Assembly: GCF_003576645.1 (NCBI RefSeq)
Contig: NC_044922.1
Span: 22,844,292 to 22,908,291 of the forward strand
Direction of reading: 5' to 3'
DNA: 64,000 nt
Source: Ipomoea triloba
Lineage: Eukaryota > Streptophyta > Magnoliopsida > Solanales > Convolvulaceae
In this document: piece after piece, positions 29,626 to 42,539 of the stretch
Position numbering within the stretch: position 1 is the stretch's first letter
How the letters are laid out: each line of letters starts with the position of its first letter
Notes under the pieces: model-generated
What the model was told of the DNA's origin: nothing
What the model saw: the letters and a program-made list of their open reading frames with translations, nothing else
Databases searched by the model: none
Program-made: the position numbers and the translations under genes

Positions 29626-32600
29626 TGTAGGCATGTATTCTAACATGGTTGCTATCTCGGGAGATTTTGGAGACGCTGTTGCTTCTTTTTGTTGTTCTCT
29701 CTGTGTTGGTGGTGGTGGGGTCTTCTCCAGTGAAGGCTGGGCTGATTTTCCTCTTTGTGATCGCCTTCTTGAGGATGGGGTTGCTGTTGTTGGTGCATGC
29801 GATGTTGCTACTGGTGATTTTGTTGCTGTTGCTGCTGCATGTGGTGGTGCTGTTGTTGCTGGTGCTGCTGCTGCTGTTGTTTCTGCTGGTGATGTTGTTG
29901 CTGCTTGTGGATTTTCAAAATGTGGTGGTGATGGTGTCGGAGTTAACAGCTGGAAAGAAGGTGCATTGATTTCAGGAGAGATGTTCCTCATGGTTGCATA
30001 GAAGGCAACTTCAAGTTCAGCGACTACCTCTAAGAAGCTTGGCTCGTTGAAGACATCATCATCTTTTAGCAGGCTCTCGGGTGGGACCAGTGGGGTTGGA
30101 TTTGGACTTGGTGTTGGATTGACAGTGTGGGAGAAATTGACAAAAGTGTTCTTTATGATTTCAGCTGCTGAATTGTTGGTTCCAATTCCTGCCATGACTT
30201 CTCCAAACTCTGCAATACTGGAAGTCATTTTCTTTAGTGAGTCAGTGACTCGTTGCACAGTTTCAGACTTAATTGGTTTATGAGTCACTTCCTCCTCAGG
30301 CATTGGCCTTCTATCAATCACCTTTCCTCTACCATACTTCCCTGGCTTCCTATGCATTGCAAGCGTTGCTTTAATGTCTTTTGTTGTCCATTCTCTAATG
30401 GTTGGAGGGTTCTGTGTGAGAACAAGCCCCCTGATCTGGACTCGATCAAGGTAAGAAAGCTTCAAAGAATAAAAAAAACAAAGATTAGAACAAACATTTA
30501 GTGGTTATGATCTAGGACTTATGGTTTAGTATTTAGGACTATGCACAGAGATATATAAGTGAATACATTAGTATTTAGGACTATGCACAGAGATATATAA
30601 GTGAATACACATAATGATAGGACTATGCACAGAGATATATAAGTGAATACACATAATGAATAACTAATGCACAGAGATATATAAGTGAATACACATAATG
30701 AATAACTATAATACACAGAATATTACTTAGTAATACACAGAATGTGAACATGAATACACGGAAACTTTCAACAGAGTACACATAGAATACACAGACTCAA
30801 GTAAGGAATTTTATTCAATAATTTATAGAATTATAAGAATAAGTTAGTATTGCATACCATTAGGAAAGTTGCAGGGCCACTGTATGAGGAATCATTGTTT
30901 GATTGGAAAGTTGCAGGGCCACTGTATGAGGAATCATTGTTTGATTTCAAAGTTGCAGGGCCACTGTATGAGGAATCATTGTTTGATTTCCAAGTTGCAG
31001 GGCCACTGTATGAGGAATCATTGTTTGATTTCCAAGTCTCTGCAGTGTCTAGCAGACTCTTTATGGTGTAAGCACACCAATTCATTTCTTTGATTTTACT
31101 CACATCTTGCAGTGAGTATTGAATTCTGTAATTGCAGAAAGTGTTCTTGTAACCCCTTATCAGTGTTGTAACCACGAAGATGACAAAGTCACGCTTGAAC
31201 GTGTCACCACTGTCTTGTCTCTCGACAATCTTGTTTAGCATTTCAGTGGTTGTTGGGGTTCCCTTCTCTACCCCCCATCTCAGTCTCCAATCCCTGACCA
31301 AAGTGTTGAATCCTTCAGTCTCATTACTAGAAGTGCCCTCTACGACAGGGAGTTTGCCCCGCGGGAGTCCAAGTGTAAACTGTACATCATCCTCTAACAA
31401 ACACAGCTCATCATCACCATCTCCAATTTCAATGGAGCATCGTTCTATGTCCATTTTCTTTAATATGTGCTTGATTAGCACACCATCACAATGAGTCAGC
31501 TTNTAGCACACCATCACAATGAGTCAGCTTGATGTCTAGTAATGGTCCAAATCCTATATCCTTTACGGCTTGATGCTGATCCTCGGTTAAACTACTGACA
31601 AGGGTGAACAACTGCTTAGGAGTTGTTCGAACAGTAAAGTATTTCTTTGTTTTTGGTTTGTCTTCTTCTACTTCCTTCCCCTTCTTTGTTCGTTTTGTTG
31701 CAGGCTTCTTTCTTTGTTTTTTTTGCCTGTCTTCTGTTTGTGGTTTTGACGTAGCTGCACTATCTCTCTTTCTCTTTCTTCTTTGTAAGGCAGTTGCCAG
31801 GACTTTATCACTTTTATCAGAACTTGACATTGCTGTCACATAATAGAAAAGACAGAATTAACATTGTAGAATACACAGAATGACATGCTACAATACACAA
31901 AGTCTTTAACACTAATACACAGAACCTAAGCCCTAGTATCAATAACCTCAACACAACAATGTGGATAAAATGCTAGAATAAACAGAGTCAGTAAGAAGAA
32001 TACACAAACACATTAACAAGAATACACAAACTCATTAACAACAATACACAGAATATACTTCTCATTATTATCAATCACCAAGAATGTTGGAAACTTGGAA
32101 TCAACAATGCGGGATGGTAACATTATTGTATACACAGAATGATATGCTAAAATACACAAAGTCTTTAACACTAATACACAGAATCTAAGCCCTAGTATCA
32201 ATAACCTCAACACAACAATGTAGAATAAACAGAGTCAGTAAGAAGAATACACAAACACATTAACGCGAATACACAAACTCAATAACAACAATACACAGAA
32301 TATATTTCTCATTATTATCAATCACCAAGAATGTTGGAAACTTGGAATCAACAATGTGGGAATGGTAACATCCTAAAATGCAGACAATGACATGATATAA
32401 TACACAGAGTCTTTAATAATAATACACAGAATCTAAGCCCTAGTATCAATAACCTAACACAGATGTTTGATGAGGTTTAATACTAAAAATCAACAAATGT
32501 GGATGATAAAATGCTATAATATTGAGAATCAGTAAATGTTCATGCTAGAATGCAAATGCAAATGCATATGTGATATATATACAAACATTTTTTTTTTTTT

Positions 32601-33712
32601 TGCACAATGTCGTTGATCAACAATGTTTGTTAATTTACCTTTTAGTTCCGTGTGCTCTTGATAGTCGATGAAGATGTGTATTTGTTGTTGATCAATGCGT
32701 ATTTGTCCTGATGTTCTTGAGTTCTGGTGTGAATCGTTTGTGTTTTGCTTGCTTGAGAGTGTTGCTTGCTTGGTGGAAGTGCAGTGGGAGTGCAGTGAGT
32801 GGAGCGAGAGAGTCGGGAGTCTTGTTAAGGAAGACTCTTCATCTCTTATATACTTTAATTAAAAAAAATAACGGCGATTGGATGGACTAAACGGCGTCCG
32901 TCCCATCACTTTAGTGGAACGGCGCTGTTTAGTCCCACGGTGCACATTGCTATGTGCACCGTGGTGTAGGGTATAACGATTGGTTGAATTGCACACTTTT
33001 TAAGTTCAATGGCCCAATTGCACAAAAGCTACAAGTTCAGTGGCCTATTTGACACTTTTTCCTTTTTTTATTAGTTGATTTCAATTTTGTCAGACTAATT
33101 CTAAGGCTATAAAACCTCGCTCCTAAAGTCAGACAACGAACCACTATATTAAATCTTGGAATGCTATCGCCCTTTTCATTTTTTGGGTCAAAAGCGCAAA
33201 CACAATTCAATACATATACATCTATTGGTATATGTGTTGTGCGTGTATGCATACGGCATACATGAAGTCAGTTTAAGGCTGTGTTTGGAAGAATTTTTGG
33301 GGGGAAGGCTATCTTGCTACCTAGGTGCTCATTAAGAAAGGGTAGGTTCCAATAAGATCACATCTTGTGCATTNATGTGCTTGATTAGCACACCATCACA
33401 ATGAGTCAGCTTGATGTCTAGTAATGGTCCAAATCCTATATCCTTTACGGCTTGATGCTGATCCTCGGTTAAACTACTGACAAGGGTGAACAACTGCTTA
33501 GGAGTTGTTCGAACAGTAAAGTATTTCTTTGTTTTTGGTTTGTCTTCTTCTACTTCCTTCCCCTTCTTTGTTCGTTTTGTTGCAGGCTTCTTTCTTTGTT
33601 TTTTTTGCCTGTCTTCTGTTTGTGGTTTTGACGTAGCTGCACTATCTCTCTTTCTCTTTCTTCTTTGTAAGGCAGTTGCCAGGACTTTATCACTTTTATC
33701 AGAACTTGACAT
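29605..33712 (-). CDS. MULE-borne protein with plant-mobile-domain/DUF1985-like core
   Basis: Exon 1 starts at the ATG at 33712 (MSSSDKSDKVL). It continues across the assembly joins (33375 matches 31465) to a donor after 30858. Exon 2 starts at 30459, and joining them gives ...FLMLSYLDRVQIRGL in one frame. The N-terminus is Lys/Arg-rich (RKRKRDS, KKQRKKPATKRTKKGK; probable nuclear signal). The core FGPLLDIKLTHCDGVLIKHI, then LLEDDVQFTLGLPRGK, resembles PMD/DUF1985-type domains in which a helical segment precedes D-V-x-x-x-L-G-L-P. Four copies of a 14-residue repeat (SNNDSSYSGPAT) follow. Exon 2 carries a Pro/Thr/Ala-rich tail to the stop at 29605. No Ulp1 protease domain is visible downstream. 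Function in the plant is unknown. The two single Ns break the frame artificially. Confidence 0.6.
30525..30665. repeat. Tandem repeat, about 40-bp unit, in the MULE gene intron
   Basis: Units contain atgcacagagatatataagt followed by gaatacac(at); four copies with small length differences. They lie within the intron between exon 1 and exon 2. Confidence 0.85.
30864..31031. repeat. Coding tandem repeat, 42-bp unit, four copies
   Basis: The unit aaagttgcagggccactgta plus tgaggaatcattgtttgatt is repeated with one or two differences per copy. It is a multiple of three and encodes four in-frame copies of SNNDSSYSGPAT at the end of exon 1. Confidence 0.93.
31503..33374. other. Likely redundant contig between two single-N joins (assembly artefact)
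   Basis: 31504-33373 reappears at 33386-35255 with no difference that I could find, including the gene N-terminus, introns, MULE right end and downstream DNA. The sequence before the first N (31465-31502) matches the sequence after the second N (33375-33412), so the outer pieces overlap each other directly. The middle piece adds nothing. A true tandem duplication would not be expected to coincide exactly with both Ns. Confidence 0.85.
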
Positions 33713-33759
33713 TGCTGTCACATAATAGAAAAGACAGAATTAACATTGTAGAATACACA

Positions 33760-34345
33760 GAATGACATGCTACAATACACAAAGTCTTTAACACTAATAC
33801 ACAGAACCTAAGCCCTAGTATCAATAACCTCAACACAACAATGTGGATAAAATGCTAGAATAAACAGAGTCAGTAAGAAGAATACACAAACACATTAACA
33901 AGAATACACAAACTCATTAACAACAATACACAGAATATACTTCTCATTATTATCAATCACCAAGAATGTTGGAAACTTGGAATCAACAATGCGGGATGGT
34001 AACATTATTGTATACACAGAATGATATGCTAAAATACACAAAGTCTTTAACACTAATACACAGAATCTAAGCCCTAGTATCAATAACCTCAACACAACAA
34101 TGTAGAATAAACAGAGTCAGTAAGAAGAATACACAAACACATTAACGCGAATACACAAACTCAATAACAACAATACACAGAATATATTTCTCATTATTAT
34201 CAATCACCAAGAATGTTGGAAACTTGGAATCAACAATGTGGGAATGGTAACATCCTAAAATGCAGACAATGACATGATATAATACACAGAGTCTTTAATA
34301 ATAATACACAGAATCTAAGCCCTAGTATCAATAACCTAACACAGA
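33760..34345. repeat. Three imperfect tandem copies of an about 255-bp segment in the MULE
   Basis: The phrase ctaagccctagtatcaataa recurs near 33809, 34068 and 34317, each preceded by tctttaa(cac)taatacacag. The same array is present in the redundant contig at 31880-32460. Confidence 0.8.
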
Positions 34346-34864
34346 TGTTTGATGAGGTTTAATACTAAAAATCAACAAATGTGGATGATAAAATGCTATA
34401 ATATTGAGAATCAGTAAATGTTCATGCTAGAATGCAAATGCAAATGCATATGTGATATATATACAAACATTTTTTTTTTTTTTGCACAATGTCGTTGATC
34501 AACAATGTTTGTTAATTTACCTTTTAGTTCCGTGTGCTCTTGATAGTCGATGAAGATGTGTATTTGTTGTTGATCAATGCGTATTTGTCCTGATGTTCTT
34601 GAGTTCTGGTGTGAATCGTTTGTGTTTTGCTTGCTTGAGAGTGTTGCTTGCTTGGTGGAAGTGCAGTGGGAGTGCAGTGAGTGGAGCGAGAGAGTCGGGA
34701 GTCTTGTTAAGGAAGACTCTTCATCTCTTATATACTTTAATTAAAAAAAATAACGGCGATTGGATGGACTAAACGGCGTCCGTCCCATCACTTTAGTGGA
34801 ACGGCGCTGTTTAGTCCCACGGTGCACATTGCTATGTGCACCGTGGTGTAGGGTATAACGATTG

Positions 34865-34950
34865 GTTGAATTGCACACTTTTTAAGTTCAATGGCCCAAT
34901 TGCACAAAAGCTACAAGTTCAGTGGCCTATTTGACACTTTTTCCTTTTTT
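34865..34950. mobile_element. Fold-back element, right part (beyond the MULE)
   Basis: ttgcacactttttaagttca plus atggcccaattgcacaaaa and cagtggcctatttgacactt complete the element that begins at 28525. They start with the MULE target duplication. Confidence 0.8.
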
Positions 34951-35215
34951 TATTAGTTGATTTCAATTTTGTCAGACTAATTCTAAGGCTATAAAACCTC
35001 GCTCCTAAAGTCAGACAACGAACCACTATATTAAATCTTGGAATGCTATCGCCCTTTTCATTTTTTGGGTCAAAAGCGCAAACACAATTCAATACATATA
35101 CATCTATTGGTATATGTGTTGTGCGTGTATGCATACGGCATACATGAAGTCAGTTTAAGGCTGTGTTTGGAAGAATTTTTGGGGGGAAGGCTATCTTGCT
35201 ACCTAGGTGCTCATT

Positions 35216-35605
35216 AAGAAAGGGTAGGTTCCAATAAGATCACATCTTGTGCATTCATGTAATACTTTTTAATGGTCTAGATTGATTGACACACATTTTG
35301 TTCGCACACATTTAATCATCGTTCGCAAACACTTCAACTTGGAATCTTAATCAATCTAGACCATTACCATTAAAAAATTTTGAGATCAAATATTATACAT
35401 CAATCACCATTCGCACACATTTAATCACCATTTGCACACATTTAATCACTGTTTGCACACACTTAATCACCATTCACACACATTTTATTACCGTTCGCAT
35501 ACACTTCAACTTAGCATCTTAAATCAATCTAGACCATTAAATTATTAAATAGATGCACAAGATCTGATCTCACGATCTTACCTAAACAAGTGATTTCATA
35601 TGATC

Positions 35606-35610
<5 letters not shown>
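35216..35610. mobile_element. B-type element, copy 6 (word: gcacacatttaatcaccatt)
   Basis: The left part attaagaaagggtaggttcc plus aataagatcacatcttgtgc pairs with the right part gcacaagatctgatctcacg plus atcttacctaaacaag. atggtctagattgatt and atcaatctagaccatt pair inside. Words of the type cgcacacatttaatcacc repeat eight or more times. The right edge is (TA)n at 35611-35644; no TA tract is seen on the left. Confidence 0.65.

Positions 35611-35644
<34 letters not shown>
35611..35644. repeat. (TA)n microsatellite shared by two elements
   Basis: A TA run between B-type copy 6 and a diverged G-type copy. Confidence 0.95.
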
Positions 35645-35648
<4 letters not shown>

Positions 35649-35980
35649 CTCAAAAGCGGCGAATATTAGCTCAAAAGCGGTCACGCCTTAACGAGCAATC
35701 AGTGCGGACACACCAATAGTATATAAAAAATGCACCAATAGTGTTAGAAAAATGCACAACAATGAAATGCACAAATGTGCCACAAATCGCACCACACACC
35801 CAAATACATCATACCTCCCCACACTTAATTGTGCGTTTTATAACACTTTGTGGTGCTTTTATGCATACCTAATAGTGCATTTTATGGTGATGCGTATCTA
35901 ATGGTGCTTTGTACATTGGGGTTTTTTGTTGTGCGTTTCATAACACTATTGGTGCATGTTTGCATAACTATTGGGGTTAA
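35645..35980. mobile_element. G-type element, copy 4 (strongly diverged)
   Basis: It begins next to (TA)n with agctcaaaagcggc twice, then ggtcacgccttaacgagcaa. It contains caccaatagtgttagaaaaa and, inverted, tataacactattggtgcat, plus tgcgttttataacactttgt and ggtgatgcgtatctaatggt, which match the interior of G-type copy 2 (3895-3980). The right edge is unclear. Confidence 0.5.
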
Positions 35981-37043
35981 TATATGTAAGTTCAGAATCC
36001 CTAAGAAATGGAAAATATAAACCCACGAAAAGTTATAATTTCTGGAAAAACAAGAAGGACGAAGGTGGATAATCTGGGTAGGTTACAAGTACTAGTCGAG
36101 TTGCACTCTCTTCTTAAAACCTTATTTATCGCCTCCCAAGGTGCTATGAGCGTTGCTGTCTAGGCTTCCATGGATAAAACGTACTACGATTCTAAGTGTT
36201 GAGCACTCAAACTTAGAACCCGGCGAACTAGAGCGTGGGATGAACTCAGATGGCTAGAAAGAAGGGAGAGCAAAGTTTTGAGAGGAGAAAACGAATTTCT
36301 CAGATCATTTGTGCTATGTAAAATGTTACTGCCTAACCTGGAATATATAGGAGGAGAGGAATTAATAACACAATAAACATGGCATTTAAAAATCATAGTA
36401 TAACCTCTGAAACATCCAACCACTAATAGGAGATTAACTCTGGAAATAATGATTGAAATTAATCTGAAATTAATTCTATAACAGCTTGAGTTAATCCTCC
36501 AAACGGTCACTTACAGAAAGCGAATTGACTGGCCTGAGACTACTGCGGAAGGTCACTTCAAGTTACGTGCGGAAGGTGAGCTACGTTCGTAAGCTTATTT
36601 CTAGTCGCGGAACGTGAACAACTTCCGAACCGCGAAAGGTAAACCTTCCCCGCAGAACGTAACTTTGTTTAGTCGCGGAAGGTAAGCTCATTTACCTTCC
36701 GCAGACAGTGGTTCAGAGATGGAAAACTGATATGAAAATTTGGCATAACTTAGCACGCAAGGTCATCCAATTTCCGGACGACATTCGTGCCCGTGTACAC
36801 GAGTCCAGTCTTTTTAGACTCATTTTGGGATTTGATTTGCACTCAATATGCTTTAAAATGAGTCTACTTTGAGAACCAATTTCTCATTCACCCATTATTC
36901 ATTTTGAGCGTACAATATATCAATCTCTTCGTTTAACTACAAAGAACCTGAATCCACTTTGACACGAGCCAAATTGGAAGTGGACCCACATATATTTGTA
37001 CCACAAAATAGCCACATAAAATGTCATTTTATGCTACTTTTCC

Positions 37044-37047
<4 letters not shown>
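35981..37047. other. Intergenic DNA with short gcggaaggt words
   Basis: No gene was recognised. Between 36540 and 36715 the words gcggaaggt, gcggaacgt and accttccgc recur in both orientations. This may be part of an LTR or another word-type element. Confidence 0.45.
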
Positions 37048-37122
<75 letters not shown>

Positions 37123-37631
37123 NNNNNNNNNNNNNNNNNNNNNNNNNNNNNNNNNNNNNNNNNNNNNNNNNNNNNNNNNNNNNNNNNNNNNNNNNNNNNN
37201 NNNNNNNNNNNNNNNNNNNNNNNNNNNNNNNNNNNNNNNNNNNNNNNNNNNNNNNNNNNNNNNNNNNNNNNNNNNNNNNNNNNNNNNNNNNNNNNNNNNN
37301 NNNNNNNNNNNNNNNNNNNNNNNNNNNNNNNNNNNNNNNNNNNNNNNNNNNNNNNNNNNNNNNNNNNNNNNNNNNNNNNNNNNNNNNNNNNNNNNNNNNN
37401 NNNNNNNNNNNNNNNNNNNNNNNNNNNNNNNNNNNNNNNNNNNNNNNNNNNNNNNNNNNNNNNNNNNNNNNNNNNNNNNNNNNNNNNNNNNNNNNNNNNN
37501 NNNNNNNNNNNNNNNNNNNNNNNNNNNNNNNNNNNNNNNNNNNNNNNNNNNNNNNNNNNNNNNNNNNNNNNNNNNNNNNNNNNNNNNNNNNNNNNNNNNN
37601 NNNNNNNNNNNNNNNNNNNNNNNNNNNNNNN

Positions 37632-37707
<76 letters not shown>
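37048..37707. repeat. (TA)n tract containing a 509-base N gap
   Basis: Pure TA runs (37048-37122 and 37632-37707) flank Ns (37123-37631). The gap may be more TA or a hidden (TA)n-bounded element. Confidence 0.95.
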
Positions 37708-37709
<2 letters not shown>

Positions 37710-38092
37710 CTAAGATCCTGTGAGAGCACTACCATAGGAGAGAAATAAGAACCAATCTCAGCTTGTAAAAATTCAACAAATTTGATAAGATTTAAAAAAT
37801 TAAAAAAAAAAAAGAAGAAAGACACATTGATATTGTCGTAATTATCATCAACTCCATTGTGCAAATTTTAACACTTATATATGCCATCTTTAACAACTAA
37901 ATACGCAAACTTGGCAAATTCTATAAACCCAATGAAAAAGCTAAATTTTAAATCTAAACCGTTACATGTTAAACCTTAAACGAAAATGTCACCATATTTT
38001 TTTAAAAATTTGATCTGATGCTTCTAATTTTTTTAGATGTAAGATTGTAATTAGTTCTTAGTTTTCTCCTAAAGACTTGTTCTCATATGATC

Positions 38093-38098
<6 letters not shown>
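37708..38098. mobile_element. B-type element, copy 7, with (TA)n on both sides
   Basis: The left end ggctaagatcctgtgagagc plus accataggagagaaat follows (TA)n. The right end agttttctcctaaagacttg plus ttctcatatgatccttta precedes (TA)n at 38096-38126. The ends pair imperfectly and match copy 3. The landmark aaaatgtcaccatattttttt is at 37984-38004. The repeated-word centre is short here. Confidence 0.75.
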
Positions 38099-38126
<28 letters not shown>

Positions 38127-38130
<4 letters not shown>

Positions 38131-38649
38131 ACTTTAATTGGTCGTTGTAATAAACTGTGACAAGAAAAAATGATTAAAATAAAATAGAATAATTGATTAA
38201 ATTAAGAGTTGAAGATTCATAGAAACCCATTTCTTTCTTGCACGTTACTGACACTTTGCCGGCCTGTAGCCCTGTATTGTTATTGACTTAGTATGTGGAG
38301 GAACAGCTATACTGAAGTAGGAGTTAGGAAGAAATTAAATTGTTGATACACGCTTTTGTATATGTTTGCACATGTCATATACATATATGTATGCAAATTC
38401 TACTCTAAACATATACGGAGCATAATTTTTTGAACCAAGTCCATAAAAAATGATTGTATAAAAATTCTCCGAGATAAACATTATCCATTATGGTAGCAAA
38501 ATTATAGAGTTATACGAAGTGAAGCAAAGAATTAAAAAATATATCTTACAAGGGGTTTTTTTTTTTTTCCCAAACTTAAACTTCTATGGGATTTTGTTTA
38601 AAAAGTTATTTCAACATTTTCAAAATTATGATTAATTTGGTATGAAAAT
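38127..38649. other. Intergenic DNA, no gene recognised
   Basis: AT-rich. catatacatatatgtatg (about 38375) is a short palindrome. Nothing else was supported. Confidence 0.5.
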
Positions 38650-39412
38650 GTTAGGGTGTGTTTTGTTCATGGTTTACACACTAAGAATGAGAATCGAAAT
38701 CATAGTTAGTGTTTGGTTGACAACTTTTTAAAACACAATTACGAGATTTGATTACGCCTTCAACTTCACATTCCCTAATTTAAAGAAAAAAAAAAAGTTA
38801 ATACCATCCAAGGTCCTCCGAGTACAGTGATTTTGTAATGTTTAGTACTAAACTTTCAAATTGACCACCCATTGTGATTCAACTTTCAAATTGTTACTAT
38901 CCGTGGTCCAAGTTAACCACCCATGGTCCTTCCACTATCAAATTTTAACCAGTCATAGTCCTTCCAGAAGGACCACAGCTAGTTAAAATTTGAAAGTTGA
39001 ATGACCATGGGTAGTTAACTTGGACCACGGATGGTAACAAATTGAAAGTCGAAGGACCACGGGTGGTCACTTTGAAAGTTTAGGACTTAATGTAGCAAAA
39101 CCACTATACTCGGAGGACCTCATATGGCATTAACTCTTAAAAAAAAAATTATGTTCATATTGATGCTTTGGATGTCATCATTATATTTTGATTAATTACC
39201 TTGATTTTTTATTTTTGTATTTTAAAACATATATTTACATTATAGGGTCATACACAACCAAACATTAATATTGATAATCATTCCAATTCCACCTTAGCTA
39301 CTACCAAACATGAAAAATACTTTCACTAAAATTCATATCATTACCAAGTATTTGATTCACATTCGAATTCTAATTCTCATGTGCAAACCAAACACACTAA
39401 TATTTTTTGGAT
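38650..39412. mobile_element. Fold-back element (gtgtgttttgtt type), outer
   Basis: The left arm ttagggtgtgttttgttcat, aatgagaatcgaaatcat and gtttggttgacaac pair with the right arm gttgataatcattcc, gaattctaattctcatgtgc and aaaccaaacacactaat. The centre contains a second fold-back. Confidence 0.6.
38797..39142. mobile_element. Fold-back element (agttaatacc type), nested
   Basis: Left aagttaataccatccaaggt and cctccgagtacagtgatttt pair with right ccactatactcggaggacct and atggcattaactctt. Inside, ccgtggtccaagttaaccac and gttaacttggaccacggatg are exact partners. The arms are nearly the full length of the element. Confidence 0.85.
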
Positions 39413-39427
39413 AATGAATTGCATGTA

Positions 39428-39798
39428 CAGTCGTTATACTGTAGACTATGGTCCACAATGCATTGTGGATCATGGGTCATGAGTGATACTGCAGTTGTGT
39501 TGAACTGATACTGCAGTTGTGTTGAAAGGGAACTGCAGTTGCGTGGAACAGAGGCTGTTTCATTCGTTTGGAACTACAGTTGTGTTGAACTGATACTACA
39601 ATTGTGTTGAGCAGATGAACGACTTCTGTTCCGCGCAACTGCAGTTTCCTTTCAATACAACTATAGTATCAGTTCAACACAACTGCAGTATCAACCACAG
39701 TACACTGCAGTTTCCTTTCAACACAACTACAATATCAGTTCAACACAACTGCAGTATCAACCATGACCATGGTCCACAGTGCATTGTGGACCATGGTC
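39428..39798. mobile_element. MULE-type MITE built of ctgcagttgtgttgaa words
   Basis: The ends cagtcgttatactgtagact plus atggtccacaatgcattgtg pair with cacagtgcattgtggaccat plus ggtccacagtataacttg. The interior consists of gatactgcagttgtgttgaa words on the left and their reverse complements (ttcaacacaactgcagtatc) on the right. The terminal ttatac and tggaccatgg motifs resemble the element at 25674. No clean target duplication was found. Confidence 0.7.
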
Positions 39799-39849
39799 CA
39801 CAGTATAACTTGCGTATGGGCATAGCAGTTGTACAAATTAAATGAAAGC

Positions 39850-40130
39850 TCATTTTTATCATCCTCAACTAATTTTTCTTTTTTGTATACCATGATTTAA
39901 TTTCCATCGAAAACAATAACTAATTTCATCGCTGAAGTGTAACATCTCTATTAAATAAAATAACTTATATGAAAATTTAAGACAGCTCCATACCCAAAAC
40001 TAAGTATCAAAACTGTAAGAGTCAATATTGTAAATCATGTTTGCTTCGGCCTACTGCTACAATGTGCTACTAGTAAGTGGGCTAGCTTAGCCCAGCCTGC
40101 CCTAATATGTATTCAACTTTCTAATTAAGA
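39850..40130. other. Intergenic DNA, no gene recognised
   Basis: Nothing with support was seen. Confidence 0.45.
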
Positions 40131-40132
40131 TC

Positions 40133-40512
40133 ATTATTCTGTAGACCATGATCTATAATGGACATAGTTATATAAATCATAAATAAAAAAAAAGTACATT
40201 TTTAATATACTAAAAATACATTATTTACATATTAAATGTATGTTATTTAAAAATATATTATTTGAATACTGAACATACGCTATTTTGAATATTATTATCA
40301 AATAATATACATTCAATATATAAATAATTTACCTTTACAACATGTTTAGTTCATAAAATAAGTTAAGAATGAAATATCATTCTAGAGAATAGACCTATTC
40401 CATTGTTTGTCAACTACAAATATAGAACTTGAAGATTATTTTTGGACAAGGATTCAGTGTTCCACACAATACAAGGTAGACCCTGATCCATGGTATAATT
40501 TGCGTCAAACCT
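40133..40512. mobile_element. MULE-type MITE, diverged
   Basis: Left attattctgtagaccatgat pairs with right gaccctgatccatggtataa. The AT-rich interior carries tatgttatttaaaaatatat words in both orientations. The taccatggatca terminus is that of the 25674 family. Confidence 0.55.
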
Positions 40513-40796
40513 CAAGTCCCTGCCAAACTGACCCCACTGACCCCAAAACCATATGCTATACACAACAATTAGTACACCAAATATATTGAAACACAACAAC
40601 ACCATTTTTCAGCTTGTGGGTTGAACAAAAAAATAACTGAAGCAACTTTCAACAGGCAAAGCAAAATATTATCAAGATAGCAATAATTTAATACTCAGTC
40701 AAATAAAACAGATGTTCACAAAGCATTGTGGGCCATAGTAATGTAAAAGAAACTAGAAGATGAAAATAAGCTTCTTGAAAATTTTGAAAGCAATAA

Positions 40797-42539
<1,743 letters not shown>

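Larger units (their letters stand above)
28819..34864. mobile_element. Mutator-like element carrying a plant-mobile-domain-like gene
   Basis: Left end agcaaattataccatgcacc, right end (inverted) caatcgttataccctacacc; both then share a stretch reading taggagca/tagcaa then tgtgcacc. GTTGAATTG flanks both sides exactly (28810-28818 and 34865-34873), a 9-bp Mutator-type duplication. Inside are a spliced minus-strand gene, noncoding introns rich in aatacacagaat words, and no transposase. As assembled it is 6.0 kb; if the redundant segment 31465-33374 is an assembly error the true length is about 4.1 kb. It is non-autonomous. The combination of MULE ends and PMD/Ulp1-type cargo resembles the class of MULEs known to carry host-like genes. 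Confidence 0.82.

Noticed and set aside
29618..30001. Gly/Val-rich plus-strand frames opposite the MULE gene
   Set aside because: They are antisense to the Pro/Thr/Ala-rich exon 2, whose splice to exon 1 is well supported.
31180..31494. Plus-strand frame of 104 codons
   Set aside because: It is antisense to the PMD-like core of the MULE gene, which has the stronger evidence.
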